A stretch of DNA of 64,000 nt from the NCBI GenBank assembly GCA_029339195.1, contig JAPTJF010000177.1, positions 51,667 to 115,666 of the forward strand. The letters are read 5' to 3'. Positions 59,601-64,000 of the stretch are shown here, one piece after another. Source of the DNA: Micractinium sp. NFX-FRZ (lineage: Eukaryota > Chlorophyta > Trebouxiophyceae > Chlorellales > Chlorellaceae). The notes beneath the pieces were generated by a model that had not been told where the DNA came from, searched no databases, and saw nothing but the letters and a program-made list of their open reading frames with translations. The position numbers and the translations under genes were made by a program. Every line of letters starts with the position of its first letter. The first letter of the stretch is position 1.

Positions 59601-59646
59601 CTGCTACTGCAACATACCCCACCGCTGGTGCTGCTGATGCTTGCAT
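50611..59646 (-). CDS. Multi-pass membrane protein with C-terminal class 3 lipase domain
   Basis: Membrane-anchored lipase (acyl-ester hydrolysis, resembling diacylglycerol lipases in layout), 1023 aa. Twenty in-frame minus-strand exons start at 59646, 58772, 58259, 57700, 57338, 57025, 56763, 56388, 55889, 55414, 54896, 54143, 53787, 53353, 52974, 52679, 52432, 52004, 51681 and 50886. About eight hydrophobic helices precede the enzyme, e.g. AVLAATLCVLGTAVALVVL, VLAVITLLWLLALAAKF, IAGVILAIQTLCCVFWL, ICLVALYLAAYVFYL, FSVVVLSLIILSVV and LAMALMVAVNSVAL. The lipase core has VLVAFRGTAS, the nucleophile in GHSLGGALCMLAAW (Ser about 759), VVTFGAPRVGNRAFA, the Asp in NDQDPVPRIP (about 815) and His in MSHHKVQNYAL (about 861), so the Ser-Asp-His triad is complete. 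The tail is Glu/Ala-rich with EEDSEGGEEAFVEEEE. The donor after 51932 is GC. The ATG at 59646 is the first in frame after an upstream stop. Confidence 0.87.
51360..51590 (-). repeat. Duplicated donor junction after lipase exon 51681-51520
   Basis: The exon end coding ADPQLLPELCDPGIRKK plus GTGAGG donor is echoed about 150 bp downstream in the intron by a copy coding RPQLLPWLCYPGVREK followed by GTGAGC (about 51366-51425). Confidence 0.85.
53300..53640 (-). repeat. Decoy copies of the lipase nucleophile-elbow exon start
   Basis: The real exon 53353-53253 begins GHSLGGALCMLAAW. In the preceding intron a degenerate copy at about 53519-53565 reads CSLGGTLCIPA, and further traces (GCACAGCGTGCG...) lie near 53430-53460 and 53590-53640, separated by GCACA-repeat DNA. 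Confidence 0.8.
56148..56305 (-). repeat. Duplicated donor junction after a transmembrane exon
   Basis: The exon end coding LDSALGASPVQ with GTGGGTGCTGACCTGGCGCC (exon end 56269) recurs about 100 bp into the intron as LDSSLGASLVQ with GTGGGTGCTGAGCTGGCGCC. A CAGCACAGCACGG spacer joins the two. Confidence 0.93.
57400..57545. repeat. AAGC/CAAG-rich minisatellite in lipase intron
   Basis: Purine-rich imperfect repeats of GCAAGC, CCAAAGC and GCAAAGC between exons 57700-57582 and 57338-57231. No coding or splice signal recognised. Confidence 0.8.
58465..58720 (-). repeat. Three-copy donor junction after transmembrane exon 2 of the lipase
   Basis: The exon end coding LHSTRTDRRSW and its donor GTGCGTGCTG (exon end 58665) are followed in the intron by two decayed copies, at about 58550-58610 (CTTGCATGGACCGCTGCGTC then GGTGCGTGCTGGGC) and 58465-58515 (CTGCACAGCACCCGCTTGGA then CCGCCACGCC). 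Confidence 0.82.
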
Positions 59647-61244
59647 GCCCGCGCCTGCCTCCCTCAGTCTGGCTCCTGCTGAAGTGGCCGCTGCCACAGG
59701 CGGCGGCGCTGGCGGCGGTGCCCGGCTCACAACAGCTACGCCCTCGGTCGCGGCCTCTGCGCGCCCAGCGAGGTTGTTTACAACCCGGTGCTCATACCCG
59801 AACCCTTTGTGCGGCGCCGAAATTGCACGCTGCCTAACACTGCCGGACGCGGTTCAGCGCCCGCCTTGCGCGCGTGCCGGCGCTTTCATGGGATCCACAC
59901 TGGCCTGAGAGGTTTCGTGACCCTTGCTTGCCCCTAGTTTAGTGGCGGTTGGCCAGCAGTACCCGCGTACCGCCCCTTGCTGCGGGCGGCCTGCCTGTAG
60001 CCGCCAGAGGCACAGTCTATTACAAAAGCAGCTAGCGCTACGTACAAGCGTATCTTTCGTTCATGGGCATGCTTGGAAAGAAATTGATTGAACAACAGCA
60101 ACCGGGGAGTCTGGAGGGAATGATCGGAAAAGAGGGAAGGGCGGGCGGCGGGGCGCCGCAGCTGGCAGCGCATTCAAGCGCGCTGCGGCAGCAGCCACGC
60201 AGCGTTGGCCCGTGACCAGGGTGATGTGGGGGTGGCAGACGGCAGGGCTCGGAGGTTCAGCAGGCACAGAAGGGGCGGGAAGTACGGCAGGGGGGAGCGC
60301 ACACAGCAGAGCGCTGGGGGAAGGCCAGACGCACGGCGGACAGCACAGGGAAAGGTGAAGCAGTAGCAGAGGGGAAGGCAAAGTGGGGCGGAGTGGCCTC
60401 CAAGCTCACAAACAAATAAATGCTGTTGGCTTCAAAACCTCAAAACTGGCCACACAGGAGGCACCACAGCTTGCGTGTGGGCGGCGGCCGGGGATCAAAG
60501 GGCAAATCTGGATCCCAGAAAATCGCAAAACGGGCCGGCTGGGAGAAAACGGCACGGTGGAGGAGACAGGTAGGACGGAGCTAGGCAGAGGGCCTTCATC
60601 GAGCCGGAAGGGTGCAGTGCGGGATGAAGAGGCGGCAGCAGGGGGAGCGGAAGCGCTATGGAAAAACTCCCAACTGCCGTGCGCGGGGGGGCAGAGCAAA
60701 CAAATGTTTTGGGGGGGCCGAGGCCAGGCCTAGCGGGGCAGGGGTGGCTGGAACAGGAGGTGCCCCACTAACAGGGGGCAGGAGCGCCAGGCAAATTGGT
60801 GCAGGGTGGAAAAGGCAGGTGGGGCGGAGGGTGCTCAGAAGCGAGCCGGCTCCAGTCCGGTGCAATCAGGGGGGGCAGAGCAGGGCAACAGGGGCCTTTC
60901 AGGAAAGGGCCGCAGAAAGGGGCAGGGCAGAGGGGGGGCAGGCGTGCCCGGCGCTCGGGCAGGCGGGGCGGCGGGCCGGTTCAGACTGGGTCAGAGGGGG
61001 AAACAAATTGATGTTGCAAGGCGGCAAGGCGTGCCGGTTCGCTACAGCTGTGCAGGCACAGAATAAGTGCCAGGGGTGGGCAGAAGCAGAGGCAGGGTGA
61101 GGCGCGGGAACGGGCAGGGCGGCCAGCATGTGTGCGCTACAGTGCCGCCCCTGCGCGTCCCACCTCCTCCCACTCCGTCCACCTCACTTCTGCTTCGCCC
61201 CGTGAGGCGTCCCATCTCTCTATCAACAGCAGAGAGCTTCCTCT
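59647..61244. other. Intergenic region upstream of the lipase gene
   Basis: Promoter/5' region of the lipase gene (to about 59950) and long 3' flank of gene 12. The plus strand is markedly G-rich at 60240-61110 with many GGGG runs. No coding exon or RNA gene recognised. Confidence 0.5.
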
Positions 61245-63314
61245 TCACTCCAAGAACATGTCGAGCGAGTCGAGCGAGTTGCGGGAGGTCTCGGAGTCGA
61301 CCACAAAAGAGGAGTAGCTCCAGATGTGCATGTAGGCGGAGCGCTCCTCCGGCTGCAGCGAGAGCGGGCAAGAGGGAGGCAAGAGGGAGGCAGATCTGCT
61401 AGAGCAGCTCTGGTAGAGCAGAGTAGAGAAAATCTGGTAGAGCACCTCTAGAGCAGCAGGTGCCAACAGGCGGGGGAGGTGCGGCAAGCACTGGTGGATG
61501 CGGCCTGTGCGGAGTGCTTGAGGGGAGGCACCATCAGAAAGGGATGGGTGCGAGTTTGCCCACCCAGGGATGGGGGATAAGGGCCCCAGCCAGGGATGGC
61601 AGGGATAGAGGGCAGGGATGGCAGGGATGGGGGATGGCATTGCTAACTGGGATCGAGGCTGGGCACGCAGCGGATTGAAAGAATCGGGTGAGCACCCAGC
61701 ACTGCAAATAGGGCGAGAGATCGCACGGCACGGCGCTCCGCGGCGCTAGGCTACTTGCCCTGCTCTGGCTACAAACGAAGCAAGTGTGGTGCTGCTGCCG
61801 CGCGCGTTTTCGAGAACCGGCAGGTGGCTGCAAAACTGTGTGCCACCGGGCTGCTCCCGGGCCAGCCGAGGGCCATTCGGGCCCGAAGTGCGGGCTGTGA
61901 CGGTCAAGACAGCATGCTGACGCTTTCTTGCGGTTGGCCTGCATGTACATCTGGTACCTCGGCTACAAAGAAAGGCCCCAAACGGGGCTGTGTTTGCAAT
62001 TTAAGAGCCGCTGGACCCTGCCTGTTCTTTTTTAACTCTCTAGAGGGCGGCTAAAAGGCCAGGCCCACCGCGCAACTGGTCTCCAGTCGGCCAGCGCCGA
62101 CGCTTTGCTTTGGGAACCACGTGCCAGCGGTTCTGAGGCCCCGAGGCGGTGCCGGAGGCCACGCCGCGGCCGCCTATCAGAAGGATAGGGTGCAGGCGCA
62201 TGGATGTGCAGCGGCGGGGATGCAGCGGATGCAGCGGCGGCAGGGAGGGATGGGGATGGCTGGGGCGCACCCCTTCGGGCAAGCCCCGCACCTATCCTGA
62301 GCTCCCAGGAGGGGCGGTGCCTCCCCACAAGGAGTGCCCCTGCGGCCTGCGAAACTACGAGCAAGACGAGCACTGGGGCCGCTCTGTGCCTCCGCCCAGT
62401 GAGCAGTGTGCCGCAGGCCGGCTCCCACCTTGACCCACCTGGTGCATCGGCATGGGCACCTCCGCCTCGTCCACATCAGACAGCCAAAAGTCCACGGAGT
62501 CCATGCTGTGCCGCGCCGTCTCAGCGTGCGCAGCGGCGGCGCCCTCCTGCGGCGGTGGGGAGAGGATGAGGCGGGGGAGGGGGAGGCGGCAGCGGAGCTG
62601 AGAAGAGAGCAGGAAGCGGTGGATGGCAGGGGAAGAGGATGCCAGGCCCCAGCGCAGTGTCTCCGGGCGAGCAGCGGCAGCGCCGTTCTGAGGAGAGGAG
62701 AGGAGAGGAGAGGAGGCGGAGGGTAGGGTTGGGCCAACTGCAGGGGGGCCAAGGGGCGAGGCTCCAGCAGACTGCCTCCGCGCGCACAGTGCATAGCCTT
62801 TGGGCAGTTGGTCAGGGGTTCCTGGGCGGCGGGAGGTGGTTGCACGTGGGATGGGGCGCAGCAGGCAGGGCAGGCGGCAGGGAGGGCGAGTGGCGGCTGG
62901 TGGGCTCACATACGCGTCGAGGTAGATGTGGTCATCCGCTGGTTGCGCTGGTGAGGCGGCGCTGATGATGTGCCGGCTGTGGTTGTCCCCAGCCTGCAGA
63001 ATTAAAAGGGGACAGTTCGGCAGGAGGCATGGCGAGCTGCGAAGGAGCAAGGTGGGCTGCACAGGCGCTAGGGTTTTGGCGGGGCGCAGGCACGCACTTT
63101 TGTGACCGGCCTCCTAATCGCGTCCGTCCCCGGCGTAAATGCATTTATTTTGACATGTTTTCGTACCGCGTGAGGTGCACAGGCGGCCCCACCTCACCTT
63201 GCACAGTGTGCTTCGGGCTGGTGTGAAGCGCGCCGCCAGCCTTTGCGGCTGGGCGGTAGCCGTGCGGGCGCAGGTCACGCCTGCGGCCTTGCGAGCTGTC
63301 AGCGTCGCAGACAT
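61245..63314 (-). CDS. Small protein with probable organelle transit peptide, unknown function
   Basis: Not recognised. Four minus-strand exons, all phase 0, give 138 aa: 63314-63198, 62993-62910, 62546-62439, 61352-61245. Exon 1 (MSATLTARKAAG..., 39 aa) is rich in Ala, Thr and Arg with no acidic residue, as in algal chloroplast or mitochondrial transit peptides. The remaining 99 residues are acidic: HIISAASPAQPADDHIYLDA, then SMDSVDFWLSDVDEAEVP, then RSAYMHIWSYSSFVVDSE and the C-terminal SLDSLDMFLE. The D-S-x-D-(F/M)-(W/F)-L element occurs twice. Upstream, TATAAA on minus (about 63335-63329) is only some 15-20 bp from the ATG, so either the 5' leader is very short or the TATA is fortuitous. 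No membrane segment or catalytic motif. Confidence 0.7.
61385..61670. repeat. Short direct repeats in intron of gene 12
   Basis: GGTAGAGCA/CTAGAGCAG units at about 61396-61460 and GGCAGGGAT(A/G)/GGGATGG units at about 61565-61640, both in the intron between exons 62546-62439 and 61352-61245. A GAGGA pentamer run lies at about 62692-62716. Confidence 0.75.
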
Positions 63315-64000
63315 AGGGGGCGAGAGTCTTTTATATCGGAATTGTTGGCCTTATCTTTTGTGGGGCTCTCGGAGCCTTTGTGGAAGCAGGCGTGGCTGTT
63401 GGTGGATCGCTGGACACGAATGGCGTTTCGGAGGGGAGCGCTGAGGCGACAAAAAGTCACGCAGCCTCGCACGCAAACCATGCGCAGGACCACTCGGTGG
63501 TGGGCACCCTCTGTTGAAGGGGATGGATGCCACGCCCTGCAATGGATCGATGTATTGACGCGGGCAGACTTCGCGGGCTGCAGGTGGGAAGACTCCACGG
63601 CACCTGCAGTACCGGTGCACCACAGGCTACGTTCGTGGGGGGGTGCCCACATGCCCTGCTGTGGGTGGCCAATGCCATCCAATGCCCCGACAACGTGTCG
63701 GAATCGCGAATTTTAACAGTCTTAGATATTGGGTTCTTTACACATGGTCCCCTGAGGGCGCCAAAACTTGCCCAGGCCAAATTGACCACGAATGTTATGT
63801 TTTGTAGCTGTTTTAGTGGCACTGACACTGCAGGTGGGTGTCAGTGTCAGGAACAGACCCCCCCAAACCAGCTGCAGCGGTCTTTTTTCGCCGCCCTGCT
63901 GGCCATGTGTTCCTCACCCGGGCCCCCGCAAGGTCAGGCCAGCGTTACCCCCGCGTTTTCGCGACACAGTGGGTCTCCTGGCCTCAATTCTGCATCATTT
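63315..64000. other. Region upstream of gene 12
   Basis: Contains the putative TATA-like element next to gene 12. Otherwise I see no exon pattern. A short direct repeat GTGTCAGTGTCAG lies at about 63838-63850. Confidence 0.4.

Noticed and set aside
59647..59730. Non-ATG (GTG) upstream start for the lipase gene
   Set aside because: The frame is open upstream only to a stop without any ATG; the first in-frame ATG is at 59646.

Overview
This window is nuclear DNA from a green alga (Chlorophyta). The GC-rich sequence is split into many short exons with GT-AG (and unusually many GC-AG) introns. It carries GCAG/CTGC and CAG microsatellites and a few TGTAA polyadenylation signals typical of green algae. 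The gene families also fit: a gametolysin-type (M11) metalloprotease, an ankyrin-MYND protein, an FkbM methyltransferase and a plant-type mitochondrial ATP synthase epsilon subunit. I cannot decide between a Chlorella-like (trebouxiophyte) and a chlorophycean species. There are no bacterial operons, and I found no convincing CRISPR array, transposon or tRNA/rRNA gene.

I assembled twelve genes by hand from exons. Where exon boundaries are given, codon phase is maintained across every junction. From left to right: (1) a PARP-type ADP-ribosyltransferase, +, 213-2260, 5' end open; (2) an SGNH/GDSL hydrolase, -, 2882-4706, first exon unresolved; (3) a 21-exon ankyrin-repeat protein with a C-terminal MYND zinc finger, +, 5959-15846, containing a 100-N assembly gap; (4) a coiled-coil protein, -, 16235-19307; (5) a secreted gametolysin-like metalloprotease, -, 20448-24986; (6) a secreted Cys-rich protein of unknown function, +, 25222-29233; (7) an FkbM-type methyltransferase, +, 30231-32032; (8) a CHCHD2/MIX17-type twin-CX9C mitochondrial protein, -, 32745-34706; (9) ATP synthase epsilon, +, 34965-35958; (10) a 26-exon chromatin-type protein with TDBD-like, ELM2-like and extended-PHD segments, -, 36888-49431; (11) a 20-exon multi-pass membrane protein fused to a class 3 lipase, -, 50611-59646; (12) a small protein with a probable organelle transit peptide and no recognised domain, -, 61245-63314.

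Genes 8 and 9, both mitochondrial, are head-to-head over 258 bp. Genes 5 and 6, both secreted, are head-to-head over 235 bp. Pairs 1/2, 3/4, 7/8 and 9/10 converge.

The most striking structure is genome-architectural. At 14 exon-intron junctions in 7 of the 12 genes, a segment spanning the splice site (exon end plus intron start, or intron end plus exon start) is tandemly copied into the adjacent intron, giving decoy splice sites and decayed pseudo-exon ends. One decoy is a copy of the lipase nucleophile elbow, and one is a five-copy array in front of the zinc-site exon of the metalloprotease. Seven GC-AG introns among roughly 110 are an additional oddity.
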